Below are positions 54,542 through 64,000 of a stretch of 64,000 bases of DNA, piece after piece. The stretch is from Vibrio sp. 10N.286.49.B1 (lineage in GTDB: Bacteria > Pseudomonadota > Gammaproteobacteria > Enterobacterales > Vibrionaceae), in the NCBI RefSeq assembly GCF_002873335.1, contig NZ_MCUW01000009.1, forward strand, positions 130,065-194,064, given 5' to 3'. Under the pieces are notes generated by a model. That model was not told the origin of the DNA, ran no database searches, and was given only the letters and a program-made list of their open reading frames with translations. The position numbers and the translations under genes are program-made. Each line of letters starts with the position of its first letter. The first letter of the stretch is position 1.

Positions 54542-57361
54542 CTAGTTCTTAATCAAGGTCAACGCGTCGTCAATCAACGCTTTCTGTTGTTTCAAGTGTA
54601 CGGACATATAACCAACCGCCGGTGAGGCAGATGCAGGGCGACCCGCATATTTCAAATCAACACCTACAGGAATCGCTGCACGGAAATTATGTTGACTTGA
54701 ATACCAAGCACCTTGGTTTTGCGGTTCCTCTTGACACCACACGACATCTTCTAGGTTGGTATATTTCGATATTTTCGATCTCACATCATCCAGTGGGAAT
54801 GGATAAAGCTGCTCGATACGCACAATTGCGACATCATCTTGCTCGTCACTACGACGTTGCTGCAGAAGGTCGTAGTACACTTTGCCGGAACAGAACACAA
54901 CGCGTTTTATCTTCTCTGGGTTAAGGTCATCAATCTCACCAATCGCTGGCTCAAATGTGCCATTAGCCAAGTCTTCTAAGCTGGATGTACACAATGGATG
55001 GCGAAGTAAAGATTTTGGTGACATGACAATCATAGGTCGACGCATAGGGCGCACGACTTGACGACGAATCATGTGATAAACCTGAGCAGGCGTAGAAGGA
55101 ATGATTACCTGCATATTTTGCTCTGCGCAAAGCTGTAAGTAACGCTCCAATCTTGCCGAGGAGTGCTCTGGGCCTTGCCCCTCATAGCCATGAGGAAGCA
55201 ACATAGTGAGACCACATAATCGTCCCCATTTTTGCTCACCAGATGAGATGAATTGGTCAATAACTACTTGAGCGCCGTTAGCAAAATCACCAAACTGCGC
55301 TTCCCAAATAGTTAGGCCGCCGGGCTCTGCTGTTGCATAACCATATTCAAACGCCAATACTGCTTCTTCAGATAATACCGAATCAAAGACTTGGAAAGGT
55401 CCTTGTTTATCATGGATATTAGCCAATGGAATATAGGTGCTTGCATCATCTTGGTTGTGAAGAACGGAGTGTCGATGGAAGAACGTACCACGGCCAGAAT
55501 CTTGACCTGAAATACGAATGCGTTTTCCGTCATCAAGAATCGTGGCGTACGCAAGTGTCTCAGCCATACCCCAATCGATCATTTTCTCGCCAGTCATCAT
55601 AGCGGCACGATCGTTGTAGAGCTTGTTCACTCGGCTTTGTAGTTTATGGCTATCTGGGTATTGCCCCAATCGCTCACCGAGTTCAACAACACGCTTCATG
55701 CCTACCGCGCTGTCCCAGTCCATATCCCAGTCATGCCCGAGATAAGGGGACCAGTCAACCGAATGAAGAGCCATCGGACGCCATTCTTTTACGACCACTT
55801 CACCACGGTCTAGCGCATCACGATATTCATTGACCATTTGGGTCGCCGTTTCGATATCGCTTTCATTACGCTCGATCAATACGTCGGCATACAGCTTACG
55901 AGGGGTTGGGTGTTTTTTGATTTTCTGGTACATCAAAGGCTGTGTAGCATTCGGCTCATCAGCTTCGTTGTGACCATGACGGCGATAACAAACCAGATCA
56001 ACAATCACGTCTTTACGGAACGTATTTCGATAATCCAGTGCTATTTGTGTCACAAAGGCAACCGCTTCAGGGTCATCAGAATTCACGTGGAAAATTGGAG
56101 CCTGTACCATCTTGGCAATGTCAGTACAGTACATGGTGGAACGCATGTCATGAGGATTAGACGTGGTAAAGCCCACTTGGTTATTAACCACAATCCTAAC
56201 CGTACCACCCACTCTAAATCCACGAGCTTGAGACATATTAAAGGTTTCAGCAACCACGCCTTGACCAGCAATGGCTGAATCACCGTGTATTGTAATAGGC
56301 AAGACTTTACTGCCGTCTTTATCACCTAAACGATCTTGGCGAGCTCTTACTGAGCCAATAACAACAGGGTTCACAATCTCTAGGTGAGATGGGTTGAATG
56401 CTAATGCTAAATGCACATCCCCACCTGGTGTTGCGAAATCTGCTGAGAAACCTTGGTGATATTTAACATCACCCGTGCCCCAAGTTTCATCGTGCTTCTT
56501 ACCTGCAAACTCATCAAACAAGTCTTGCGGCTTTTTACCTAACACGTTAACAAGCATGTTAAGACGACCACGGTGAGCCATCCCAATAACCACTTCTCGA
56601 ATACCTTGTGTGCCAGCATGACGAATTAATTCCTTCGTCATCGGTACCAATGCGTCACCGCCTTCTAAGGAGAAACGTTTTGCACCTGGAAATTTCGCGC
56701 CTAAATAGCGCTCAAGGCCTTCAGCAGCCGTTAACTCTTCGAGGAAAGCATGTTTCTTGTCAGTATCAAAGGAGGGTTGACCCACAACAGACTCTAAACG
56801 TTGTTGAATCCAACGTTTTTGCTCCGTGTTTGTCATGTGCATGTATTCAGCGCCAACAGAACCACAATAGGTTTTCTGCAGGGCTTTGTGGAGGTCTCTT
56901 AATGTCATGTTTTCTTGGCCAATGGCAAAAGAACCAACATTAAAAGTTTCGTCTAAATCATCATCCGTGAGGGAGTGGAATGCAGGGTCAAGCTCTGCAA
57001 CGGGGGGACGTTTCCACAACCCTAATGGGTCAAGATCTGCTGCTTGATGACCGCGAAAGCGGTATGCGTTGATAAGCTGTAGTACTTTTACTTGCTTAGC
57101 ATCGACTTCAGGATCACTTACTTGCGCACTTGAATGCTTTGTTTCTTTAGCGAGTCGTCGGAAGTAATCACGGACACGTGAATGCGGTTGTTCCACCACA
57201 TCATCAGGCTGCATAGGCAGCTCATCAAAAACACGTTTCCACTCTTCACTTACCTGTTCAGGATCACTTAGATACAGTTCGTAGAGGTCTTCTACATAGG
57301 TTGCATTGGCGCCAGCCAAGTGTGAAGACTCGAGCCATGCCTTCATCACGCCGTTGTGCAT
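54542..57361 (-). CDS. sucA: 2-oxoglutarate dehydrogenase E1 component SucA
   Basis: The thiamine-diphosphate-dependent E1 subunit that decarboxylates 2-oxoglutarate and succinylates the lipoyl group of SucB. 939 residues (E. coli 933). The start (MHNGVMKAWLESSHLAGANA) agrees with the family. GMAHRGRLNMLVNVLGK, HGDSAIAGQGVVAETFNMSQ and SGQDSGRGTFFHRH are signature active-site segments. It follows sdhB after a 124-base gap, in the order sdhCDAB-sucAB as in E. coli. Confidence 0.97.
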   Translation of the reverse strand: MHNGVMKAWLESSHLAGANATYVEDLYELYLSDPEQVSEEWKRVFDELPMQPDDVVEQPHSRVRDYFRRLAKETKHSSAQVSDPEVDAKQVKVLQLINAYRFRGHQAADLDPLGLWKRPPVAELDPAFHSLTDDDLDETFNVGSFAIGQENMTLRDLHKALQKTYCGSVGAEYMHMTNTEQKRWIQQRLESVVGQPSFDTDKKHAFLEELTAAEGLERYLGAKFPGAKRFSLEGGDALVPMTKELIRHAGTQGIREVVIGMAHRGRLNMLVNVLGKKPQDLFDEFAGKKHDETWGTGDVKYHQGFSADFATPGGDVHLALAFNPSHLEIVNPVVIGSVRARQDRLGDKDGSKVLPITIHGDSAIAGQGVVAETFNMSQARGFRVGGTVRIVVNNQVGFTTSNPHDMRSTMYCTDIAKMVQAPIFHVNSDDPEAVAFVTQIALDYRNTFRKDVIVDLVCYRRHGHNEADEPNATQPLMYQKIKKHPTPRKLYADVLIERNESDIETATQMVNEYRDALDRGEVVVKEWRPMALHSVDWSPYLGHDWDMDWDSAVGMKRVVELGERLGQYPDSHKLQSRVNKLYNDRAAMMTGEKMIDWGMAETLAYATILDDGKRIRISGQDSGRGTFFHRHSVLHNQDDASTYIPLANIHDKQGPFQVFDSVLSEEAVLAFEYGYATAEPGGLTIWEAQFGDFANGAQVVIDQFISSGEQKWGRLCGLTMLLPHGYEGQGPEHSSARLERYLQLCAEQNMQVIIPSTPAQVYHMIRRQVVRPMRRPMIVMSPKSLLRHPLCTSSLEDLANGTFEPAIGEIDDLNPEKIKRVVFCSGKVYYDLLQQRRSDEQDDVAIVRIEQLYPFPLDDVRSKISKYTNLEDVVWCQEEPQNQGAWYSSQHNFRAAIPVGVDLKYAGRPASASPAVGYMSVHLKQQKALIDDALTLIKN

Positions 57362-57485
57362 ATTTTCCCTTACCAGTAGTAGTTTTCATGGTTGCTGCGG
57401 TCTACGCCGAGCAATCGAAAGTCGATTCTCACAGAGCCGTTCTGCTCGAATCGACAATTTTATTTCGCTAAAACACCATCGACGA

Positions 57486-58196
57486 TTAAATCGAGCGGTT
57501 CACCAACATCGATTTAATATGACCAATCGCTTTTGTTGGATTCAATCCTTTAGGACATACACTGACACAGTTCATGATACCGTGACAACGAAATACGCTA
57601 AACGCATCGTCCAATTCTGACAAACGTTCTTCTGTTGCCGTATCGCGGCTATCGATAAGCCAACGGTAAGCAGCAAGCAAACCAGCAGGACCGATAAACT
57701 TATCTGGGTTCCACCAGAAAGACGGGCAAGATGTTGTACAACAAGCACACATTATGCACTCATATAAACCATCTAAATGTGCTCGTTCTTCAGGAGATTG
57801 TAAATTCTCTCTCGAAGGAGGTAAATTACCATCAGAAACAAGAAATGGCTTAACTTTCGAGTAGTTATCATAAAACTGAGTCATGTCGACAATCAAGTCT
57901 CGAACGACAGGTAATCCAGGTAAAGGACGAATAATTATCTTATCGCCCCCTAACGCTGACAACGGCGTGATACATGCTAAGCCATTTTTACCATTCATGT
58001 TGAGACCGTCAGAACCACAAACACCCTCGCGACACGAGCGTCTAAATGAAATACTTGGATCTTGCTCTTTAAGCAAAATTAACGCATCCAAAAGCATCAT
58101 GTCAGAGCCTTCATCCACCTCAAGGGTGTAATCTTTCATGTAGGGCTTTTGATCAACATCAGGGTTGTAACGATACAAAGAGAAATTCAGTTGCAT
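57486..58196 (-). CDS. sdhB: Succinate dehydrogenase iron-sulfur subunit SdhB
   Basis: The electron-transfer subunit of complex II, carrying three iron-sulfur clusters. 236 residues (E. coli 238). The plant-type [2Fe-2S] motif SCREGVCGSDGLNMNGKNGLAC and the C-terminal ferredoxin motifs CIMCACCTTSCP and CHGIMNCVSVCPKGLNP are complete. A 15-base gap separates it from sdhA upstream. Confidence 0.97.
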   Translation of the reverse strand: MQLNFSLYRYNPDVDQKPYMKDYTLEVDEGSDMMLLDALILLKEQDPSISFRRSCREGVCGSDGLNMNGKNGLACITPLSALGGDKIIIRPLPGLPVVRDLIVDMTQFYDNYSKVKPFLVSDGNLPPSRENLQSPEERAHLDGLYECIMCACCTTSCPSFWWNPDKFIGPAGLLAAYRWLIDSRDTATEERLSELDDAFSVFRCHGIMNCVSVCPKGLNPTKAIGHIKSMLVNRSI

Positions 58197-58211
58197 AATT
58201 TGGTCCTCCTC

Positions 58212-59978
58212 TTAGTACGTACGTGCTTTTGGTGGAAAAGCGTCACGATGTACTGGTTCCATATTTACGCCACGCTTAGACATAGCTTCCGTCTCAGGAT
58301 TGTAAATTGAGTGACATAGCCATTGCTCATCATCGCGATCCGGGAAATCGAATCGGGCGTGCGCCCCGCGACTTTCTGTACGGAAGTTGGCTGCCACAGC
58401 GGTTGCAAAAGCCGTTTCCATCAAGTTCTCAAGCTCTAAACATTCGATACGTTGAGTGTTGAACTCTGTAGATTTATCAGAAAGATACGCGTTATTCAAA
58501 CGTTCACGAATGACTTTTAGCTCTTCAAGCCCTTTCGCCATTGCGTCGCCTTCACGGAATACTGAGAAATTATTCTGCATACATTGCTGTAGGTCTTTAC
58601 GAATCTGCGCTGGGTCTTCACCTCCAGTGCTATTTTCCCAACGGTTGTAACGCGCGAGAGAACGTTCGATATCAGCGTCAGTTGCTGGTTTTGCTTCGGC
58701 TTGTTTATTCAGTGTTTCACCAAGGTGTAACCCTGTCGCTCGACCAAATACAACTAAATCTAGCAGTGAATTTCCGCCTAAACGGTTTGCGCCATGCACA
58801 GAAACTGAAGCAATTTCACCACAAGCAAATAGGCCTTGAATCTCAACATCAGTTCCATCGGCATCTTGTTTAATAGCTTGCCCGGACACCTGCGTTGGTA
58901 CACCGCCCATCATGTAGTGACAAGTTGGGATCACTGGAATCGGCTCTTTTACTGGATCAACGTGAGCAAACGTACGAGATAATTCACAAACACCTGGTAG
59001 GCGAGATTCAAGTGTCTCTTTTCCTAGATGGTCAAGTTTCAGCTTAATATGTGGACCCCAAGGACCATCGCAACCACGACCTTCGCGGATTTCAATCATC
59101 ATTGAACGTGCCACAACATCACGGCCAGCCAAATCTTTTGCATTCGGTGCATAACGCTCCATGAAACGTTCACCGTCTTTATTAAGTAGATAGCCACCTT
59201 CGCCACGACAACCTTCAGTGACCAGCACACCAGCGCCAGCAATACCCGTTGGGTGGAACTGCCACATCTCAATATCTTGCATTGGGACGCCAGCACGAAT
59301 TGCCATGCCAACACCATCACCGGTATTGATATGCGCGTTCGTTGTCGAGGCATAGATACGACCAGCTCCGCCTGTTGCCAAAATCGTCGCCTTGGATTTG
59401 AAGTAGCACACTTCGCCTGTTTCCATGCAAAGTGCCGTACAGCCCATTACCGCGCCGTCTTCGTTTTTAACAAGGTCAAGTGCGTACCATTCAGAGAAGA
59501 TGGTGGTTTTGTGTTTAATATTTTGTTGATACAAAGTGTGCAGCAAGGCGTGACCAGTACGGTCTGCAGCCGCCGCAGTACGTGCTGCTTGCTCTCCGCC
59601 AAAGTTCTTTGATTGTCCGCCAAATGGGCGTTGATAGATTGAACCATCATCAAAGCGAGAGAATGGTAAGCCCATTTTCTCAAGCTCAATCACAGATTCA
59701 GGCCCATTTTTACACATATATTCAATCGCATCTTGGTCACCGATATAATCGGAACCTTTAACCGTATCGTACATATGTTGTTCCCAGTGATCCTCATGCG
59801 CATTGCCTAGCGCCACGGTAATACCACCTTGAGCGGACACCGTATGTGAACGAGTTGGGAAAACTTTAGATAAAAGAGCACAGCTTAAGCCTTGCTCTGA
59901 AATTTGTAGAGCAGCGCGCATACCCGCACCACCAGCGCCGATTACAACAGCGTCAAACTCTCGAACTGGAATAGTCAC
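58212..59978 (-). CDS. sdhA: Succinate dehydrogenase flavoprotein subunit SdhA
   Basis: The FAD-bearing catalytic subunit that oxidises succinate to fumarate. At 588 residues it equals E. coli SdhA. The Rossmann motif [24 protein letters not shown] with His45 (covalent FAD site), [24 protein letters not shown] and [20 protein letters not shown] are all present. It directly abuts the end of sdhD. Confidence 0.97.
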   Translation of the reverse strand: MTIPVREFDAVVIGAGGAGMRAALQISEQGLSCALLSKVFPTRSHTVSAQGGITVALGNAHEDHWEQHMYDTVKGSDYIGDQDAIEYMCKNGPESVIELEKMGLPFSRFDDGSIYQRPFGGQSKNFGGEQAARTAAAADRTGHALLHTLYQQNIKHKTTIFSEWYALDLVKNEDGAVMGCTALCMETGEVCYFKSKATILATGGAGRIYASTTNAHINTGDGVGMAIRAGVPMQDIEMWQFHPTGIAGAGVLVTEGCRGEGGYLLNKDGERFMERYAPNAKDLAGRDVVARSMMIEIREGRGCDGPWGPHIKLKLDHLGKETLESRLPGVCELSRTFAHVDPVKEPIPVIPTCHYMMGGVPTQVSGQAIKQDADGTDVEIQGLFACGEIASVSVHGANRLGGNSLLDLVVFGRATGLHLGETLNKQAEAKPATDADIERSLARYNRWENSTGGEDPAQIRKDLQQCMQNNFSVFREGDAMAKGLEELKVIRERLNNAYLSDKSTEFNTQRIECLELENLMETAFATAVAANFRTESRGAHARFDFPDRDDEQWLCHSIYNPETEAMSKRGVNMEPVHRDAFPPKARTY

Positions 59979-60326
59979 TTACGCACCCCACAGAATAAAG
60001 AAACCAGAAAAGAAATAACCAAGAAGTGTGGCAACAATCGCAAGTTGCAGTCCACCACGTAACTTAGTGCATTTGATATAGTCTGTAAGTACTTGCCATA
60101 GGCCAATCCATGCATGAATCAGCACTGATGTCAGGGCGAGCATAGTGAAGACTTTCGTAAACGTCCCACCAAAGAATTGCGTCCATGACACATAAGAGAT
60201 ATCGCCAGAAAAGGCACAAAAGCTTACGATATAAATCGTATAAAGCGTCATAATGATCGCGGTTGCACGAATTAACAAGAAATCGTGAACACCATTACGA
60301 CCAACTGAAGAAACACTACCTACCAT
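59979..60326 (-). CDS. sdhD: Succinate dehydrogenase membrane anchor SdhD
   Basis: The smaller membrane anchor of complex II, 115 residues as in E. coli, with three transmembrane helices and the haem-b ligand His71 in [17 protein letters not shown]. It overlaps sdhC by 7 bases and its stop is followed immediately by sdhA. Confidence 0.96.
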   Translation of the reverse strand: MVGSVSSVGRNGVHDFLLIRATAIIMTLYTIYIVSFCAFSGDISYVSWTQFFGGTFTKVFTMLALTSVLIHAWIGLWQVLTDYIKCTKLRGGLQLAIVATLLGYFFSGFFILWGA

Positions 60327-60712
60327 ACTAATACTCCCGCCAGCAGAGACAGAATACCTGTCAAGATGAAGGAAACCTTGGCACTTTTCGCTCCAGTATC
60401 GAGCTCTTCAAAATAACCAAGATCCATAAGCAAATGACGAATACCACCAACAATGTGGTAAGCCAATGCAGTCAAAATCCCCCACAAGATAAACGTAACG
60501 AAGAAACCGTCAACGATTTCAGCCGCTTGCGCAAATCCAATAGGTGATGAAAGTGACTTGGATAGTAACCATAGGAGAATTCCAATCGACACAAAAGTAA
60601 TCACACCCGACACTCGGTGCAGGATGGACGCGATTGCTGTGATTGGCATTTTTATTGTCTGTAAATCTAAATTCACAGGTCTGGGCTTTCTTTCTTTCAT
60701 GGGCTTGCTCAC
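60320..60712 (-). CDS. sdhC: Succinate dehydrogenase cytochrome b556 subunit SdhC
   Basis: The larger membrane anchor, 130 residues with three helices. I keep the GTG start at 60712 ([20 protein letters not shown]) since a GGAG sits 4 bases before it; the ATG four codons later is the alternative. The haem-b ligand equivalent is His86 in [12 protein letters not shown], and HRVSGVITF near residue 32 lies close to the quinone site in the family. First gene of the sdh-suc transcript. Confidence 0.95.
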   Translation of the reverse strand: MSKPMKERKPRPVNLDLQTIKMPITAIASILHRVSGVITFVSIGILLWLLSKSLSSPIGFAQAAEIVDGFFVTFILWGILTALAYHIVGGIRHLLMDLGYFEELDTGAKSAKVSFILTGILSLLAGVLVW

Positions 60713-60770
60713 TCAGCTCCATTGAGCATTTATTGTTATAGATAAATTTTGGCACGTAAGCCTCAAAAAT

Positions 60771-60829
60771 TAACACAAACTTAACAAATTTCCCGTGTTA
60801 CAAGAGAGATAATTGTAAATGAAATGTTA
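60771..60829. promoter_or_regulatory. ArcA-like sites in the sdhC-gltA divergent region
   Basis: GTAAATGAAATGTTA (60815-60829) matches the ArcA site GTTAATTAAATGTTA at 13 of 15 positions, and a second, weaker site in the other orientation (60771-60785, minus GTTAAGTTTGTGTTA) matches at 11 of 15. ArcA represses sdh, suc and gltA in E. coli under low oxygen. The whole 393-base gap (60713-61105) is AT-rich and holds no ORF of note. The promoter elements themselves are not clear to me. Confidence 0.55.
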
Positions 60830-61105
60830 AAGCACCGCAGTTAAAACCGACCTCACTTCGGTTTGCACCCTAGATTTTATAAGGACTTGGCCAAAATTTT
60901 CACCGCAACTATACGGCTGGCAACATTCTAATACAATTACCGTAACAAAATATGCTACACAGCACAGATTTTTAACCATTTTTACTCAAAAAATCATAAC
61001 AAGTGCACACAAAACCGTATATAAATTGACTTTGAACTCGAAGCAAAGTAAAAAATTGGCACATAAACATCCTGGACGGATTAATAATAAACAAAGGAGA
61101 TTGTT

Positions 61106-62395
61106 ATGGCGGATAAGAAAGCGACCCTTCACATCGAAGGTACCGCACCGATCGAATTGCCGATTATGGAAGGTTCACTTGGACCGGAAGTGGTTGACGT
61201 TCGTAAGCTTGGAGCAAATGGTTATTTCACTTTTGACCCAGGTTTTCTTGCCACTGCATCCTGTGAATCTCAAATCACGTACATCGACGGAGACAAAGGT
61301 GTGTTGCTGCACCGTGGTTTCCCAATCGATCAATTGGCTAACAATGCAGATTACCTAGAAGTATGTTATATCCTTCTCATGGGAGAAGCACCGACTCGCG
61401 AAGCTTATGAGAGCTTTAAACAAACGGTGACTCGTCACACAATGGTTCACGAGCAAATCGCAAGTTTCTTCCACGGCTTCCGTCGTGACGCTCACCCGAT
61501 GGCAGTAATGTGTGGCGTAGTTGGCGCTCTTGCAGCCTTCTATCACGACTCTTTAGACGTCAATAATGACAATCATCGTGAAATCGCCGCCTATCGTCTC
61601 ATTTCGAAGATGCCAACACTTGCTGCGATGTGTTACAAGTACTCAATCGGTCAACCATTCATCTATCCACGTAACGATCTGACTTACGCGGAAAACTTCC
61701 TACACATGATGTTTGCTAATCCATGTGAAGAATATGAAGTCAATCCTATCGTTGCTCGCGCAATGGATAAGATTTTCACTCTGCATGCTGACCACGAACA
61801 AAATGCATCAACATCAACAGTACGTCTTGCAGGTTCATCTGGTGCTAACCCGTTTGCTTGTATTGCGGCTGGTATTGCTTCGCTTTGGGGCCCTGCGCAC
61901 GGCGGCGCTAACGAAGCGTGCTTGCGTATGCTGGAAGAAATCGGTTCAGTCGACAACATTCCAGAATATGTTGATAGAGCAAAAGACAAGGATGACCCAT
62001 TCCGCTTAATGGGCTTTGGTCACCGTGTTTATAAGAACTATGACCCACGAGCAACGGTTATGCGTGAAGCTTGCCATGACGTTCTCAAGGAACTAAACAT
62101 TCAAGATCCTCTTCTTGATGTTGCTATGGAGCTTGAGCGTATTGCGCTGTCTGACGAGTACTTTGTCTCGAAGAAACTGTATCCAAACGTAGACTTTTAC
62201 TCAGGCATCATCTTGAAAGCAATTGGTATTCCGGTCTCTATGTTCACGGTTATCTTTGCGATGTCTCGTACCGTTGGCTGGATTGCACACTGGAACGAAA
62301 TGCACAGTGACCCTGCAAACCGAATTGGTCGTCCACGCCAGCTTTACACTGGTGAAGATATGCGTGATTTCAGACCGTTACACGAACGTGAATAA
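61106..62395 (+). CDS. gltA: Citrate synthase GltA
   Basis: Citrate synthase condenses oxaloacetate with acetyl-CoA, the entry step of the TCA cycle. The 429-residue protein (E. coli 427) is of the hexameric, NADH-regulated type. Catalytic segments include [16 protein letters not shown] and [16 protein letters not shown], with the conserved His residues, and the C-terminal [14 protein letters not shown]. An AAAGGAG ribosome binding site lies 6 bases before the ATG. It is divergent from sdhCDAB, as in E. coli. Confidence 0.97.
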   Translation: MADKKATLHIEGTAPIELPIMEGSLGPEVVDVRKLGANGYFTFDPGFLATASCESQITYIDGDKGVLLHRGFPIDQLANNADYLEVCYILLMGEAPTREAYESFKQTVTRHTMVHEQIASFFHGFRRDAHPMAVMCGVVGALAAFYHDSLDVNNDNHREIAAYRLISKMPTLAAMCYKYSIGQPFIYPRNDLTYAENFLHMMFANPCEEYEVNPIVARAMDKIFTLHADHEQNASTSTVRLAGSSGANPFACIAAGIASLWGPAHGGANEACLRMLEEIGSVDNIPEYVDRAKDKDDPFRLMGFGHRVYKNYDPRATVMREACHDVLKELNIQDPLLDVAMELERIALSDEYFVSKKLYPNVDFYSGIILKAIGIPVSMFTVIFAMSRTVGWIAHWNEMHSDPANRIGRPRQLYTGEDMRDFRPLHERE

Positions 62396-62441
62396 CAACG
62401 TTTTATTTGGGCTCAACGTCTTTTTGAGCCCACTTTAACCC

Positions 62442-62475
62442 AAAAAAGAGCAGCGCCAGGGCTGCTCTTTTTTTT
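62442..62475. terminator. Bidirectional terminator between gltA and the Nif3-like gene
   Basis: AAAAAA-GAGCAGC-GCCAGG-GCTGCTC-TTTTTTTT. It serves gltA on plus and the Nif3-like gene on minus. A second stem (GGGCTCA...TGAGCCC, 62409-62431) lies just before it. Confidence 0.9.
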
Positions 62476-62528
62476 CGTAAAATCCAACCATGCCCTCGCT
62501 GCAAACACACTGGGCTTTTTAAGATGCG

Positions 62529-63284
62529 TTATACGGGGTTATCAATATCGATAAACTCAACGTCAAGGTCATGCTCACTCGCTAGCCATTCACCCAACGC
62601 TTTAATGCCATACCGCTCCGTGGCGTGATGCCCAGCTGAAAAGTAGTGAATCCCCATTTCACGTGCAATATAGGTGGTTCGCTCAGAGATTTCACCCGAC
62701 ACAAATGCATCAAGGCCGTGAGAAGCGGCAAGCTCAAGATAATCCTGACCACCACCGGTACACCAGCCCACCGTTTCTATTGGTTTATCCACGTCAGGTG
62801 CAATATGCAAGGGTTCACGATTAAGCACTGTCGCAATGGTTTTGGAAAACTCATGACCAGAGACCGGCGCCTTTAAGCAGCCATACATAGCCACAGATTG
62901 AGGATGCCCCTCTAAGCCACCTTCCACATCAATACCAAGCAATTGAGCCAACTGGGCATTGTTACCGAGCTCTGGGTGGATATCTAGCGGAAGATGGTAG
63001 CCAAATAAATTAATGTCGTGTTTGATTAAGCTACGAATACGTTGCCCTTTCATCCCTCGAATGGCCTCTGTTTCTCCTTTCCAAAAGTACCCATGATGGA
63101 CCAAGATAGCATCAGCATTAACGGCAATAGCATGATCAATCAGCGCTTGAGAAGCGGTAACACCTGTGACTATTTTATTGATCTGAGATGTCCCCTCTAC
63201 CTGTAATCCATTGGGGCAGTAATCTTTAATGAGTTGCGGGGCCAGTTTCTCGTTTAATATGGCTTCAAGTTGTAGATGATTCAT
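62529..63284 (-). CDS. ybgI: Nif3-like dinuclear metal centre protein (YbgI family)
   Basis: The 251-residue protein (E. coli YbgI 247 aa) forms toroidal hexamers with a dinuclear metal site in this family. Metal-ligand segments seen are ILVHHGYFWKGE, GYHLPLDIHPELGNNAQLA and GIHYFSAGHHATERYGIKAL. Members are linked to GTP cyclohydrolase-like folds, but the reaction is not settled. In E. coli it also lies in this TCA-cycle neighbourhood. Confidence 0.92.
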   Translation of the reverse strand: MNHLQLEAILNEKLAPQLIKDYCPNGLQVEGTSQINKIVTGVTASQALIDHAIAVNADAILVHHGYFWKGETEAIRGMKGQRIRSLIKHDINLFGYHLPLDIHPELGNNAQLAQLLGIDVEGGLEGHPQSVAMYGCLKAPVSGHEFSKTIATVLNREPLHIAPDVDKPIETVGWCTGGGQDYLELAASHGLDAFVSGEISERTTYIAREMGIHYFSAGHHATERYGIKALGEWLASEHDLDVEFIDIDNPV

Positions 63285-63363
63285 GCAAATTCCTGATTTG
63301 TTTCTTGATCCAAATGGTTATAGCAATTTAATCTAAGGCTGTCGAAAGGAAATAAGAGCACTC

Positions 63364-64000
63364 ATGACTACAGACGACCTCACTGAATTTACATCATGGA
63401 TATCAACCTCTACAAGCCTTGTCTTTGGCGATCCGCGAATAGCAATCCGCTTACCGACCAAGGTCGATCATTCTTTATCCAAATCTGCGCCCTACAAAGG
63501 CAACCCTAGATTGGGGTTTCTTTACCAAGAGCTATGCCGACGACAATTTGAACAACACCCTAATTACGAGGTCCTTGCGGAAGAGATCCAGTTGCAAGAA
63601 GGCAAGCGGACATTAGGTGCCATCGATTTTCTGCTCCAGAACCAACGAAATGGCGACGTGGAACATTGGGAAGTTGCGATCAAGTTCTACCTGCTTAAAG
63701 ATGGTCAATGGTTTGGCCCTAACGCCAAAGACAGGCTTGACCTCAAGCTATCTCGAATGATGCATCACCAGCTCATGATGAGTGACACGCTTGCATTTCA
63801 AGAGCAGTTTCCTAATCATAAACCTGCCAGCAAGCATCTTTTGATGCAGGGAAGGCTCTACATCAACCCATTTGATTGTGAATCAGTACCGACACAATGC
63901 CTCGAACTAGACATAGACACGGCTAACGTGTCGGGCCGTTGGTGTTATCAAAAAGACATCCACAAACTTAATGAGCCCATGTATGTACTGCCAAAACACC
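63364..64000 (+). CDS. DUF1853 family protein (3' end cut by window edge)
   Basis: An open frame from the ATG at 63364 to the window end (212 codons, no stop). NPRLGFLYQELCRRQFEQH, YEVLAEEIQLQEGKRTLGAIDFLLQNQ, VEHWEVAIKFYLLKDGQWFGPNAKDRLDLKLSRMMHHQL fit the DUF1853 family. The GAIDFL...HWEVAIKFYL order resembles the D...ExK core of restriction-endonuclease-fold proteins, which is inference only. Function unknown. It diverges from the Nif3-like gene. Confidence 0.82.
   Translation, partial: MTTDDLTEFTSWISTSTSLVFGDPRIAIRLPTKVDHSLSKSAPYKGNPRLGFLYQELCRRQFEQHPNYEVLAEEIQLQEGKRTLGAIDFLLQNQRNGDVEHWEVAIKFYLLKDGQWFGPNAKDRLDLKLSRMMHHQLMMSDTLAFQEQFPNHKPASKHLLMQGRLYINPFDCESVPTQCLELDIDTANVSGRWCYQKDIHKLNEPMYVLPKH

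Overview
The window reads as a core-chromosome segment of a marine gammaproteobacterium of the family Vibrionaceae (Vibrio or a close relative). This is inferred from the order and family type of the housekeeping genes: recC-recB-recD, yebG, dapD, rnd, fadD, tsaB-yoaA, purU, yecM/argS, feoABC, znuA/znuCB, and sdhCDAB-sucABCD divergent from gltA. Many starts, lengths and active-site positions match the Escherichia coli orthologues. The species cannot be fixed from sequence reading alone.

Layout. 1-11.1 kb is the accessory-looking part. It holds the end of a LysR regulator and, convergent to it, a two-gene unit: a 2923-residue exported multidomain protein (CBM6-like, LamG-like, calcium-type DxDxDG repeats, a sorbosone-dehydrogenase-like propeller, three CxxCH haem motifs) followed by a DUF1501 protein. 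11.4-21.1 kb is recCBD. 21.1-24.1 kb has a TDT-family exporter with a divergent LysR gene, the SOS gene yebG and a small membrane ORF. 24.2-24.5 kb contains two copies of a 125-bp BIME-like repeat. 24.8-33.6 kb has dapD, rnd, fadD, a hydrolase, a Slp lipoprotein, a small unknown gene, tsaB and yoaA. 34-39 kb has purU, a leishmanolysin-like secreted zincin, yecM/argS and a HIT protein. 39.1-41.8 kb is the ferrous-iron operon feoABC with a good Fur box. A 564-bp gap follows that carries three consecutive hairpins ending in a strong terminator, a candidate small RNA or leader. 42.4-48.3 kb holds 5-oxoprolinase pxpABC converging on a membrane-spanning propeller/AraC regulator. 48.4-51 kb is the zinc importer znuA / znuCB around a Zur-like operator. 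51-62.4 kb is the TCA-cycle block. The window ends with a Nif3/YbgI-family gene and the start of a DUF1853 gene.

Genes that work together: RecBCD (double-strand break repair) with yebG and yoaA as damage-response functions; FeoABC and ZnuABC as metal importers under Fur- and Zur-type sites; SdhCDAB, SucAB and SucCD with GltA as consecutive or adjacent steps of the citric acid cycle, with ArcA-like sites in the shared control region; PxpABC as the 5-oxoproline-hydrolysing complex. The least explained items are the giant haem protein/DUF1501 pair, the structured RNA candidate upstream of pxpA, the BIME-like repeats and the one-component transmembrane AraC regulator. No tRNA, rRNA, CRISPR array, transposase or phage gene was seen.
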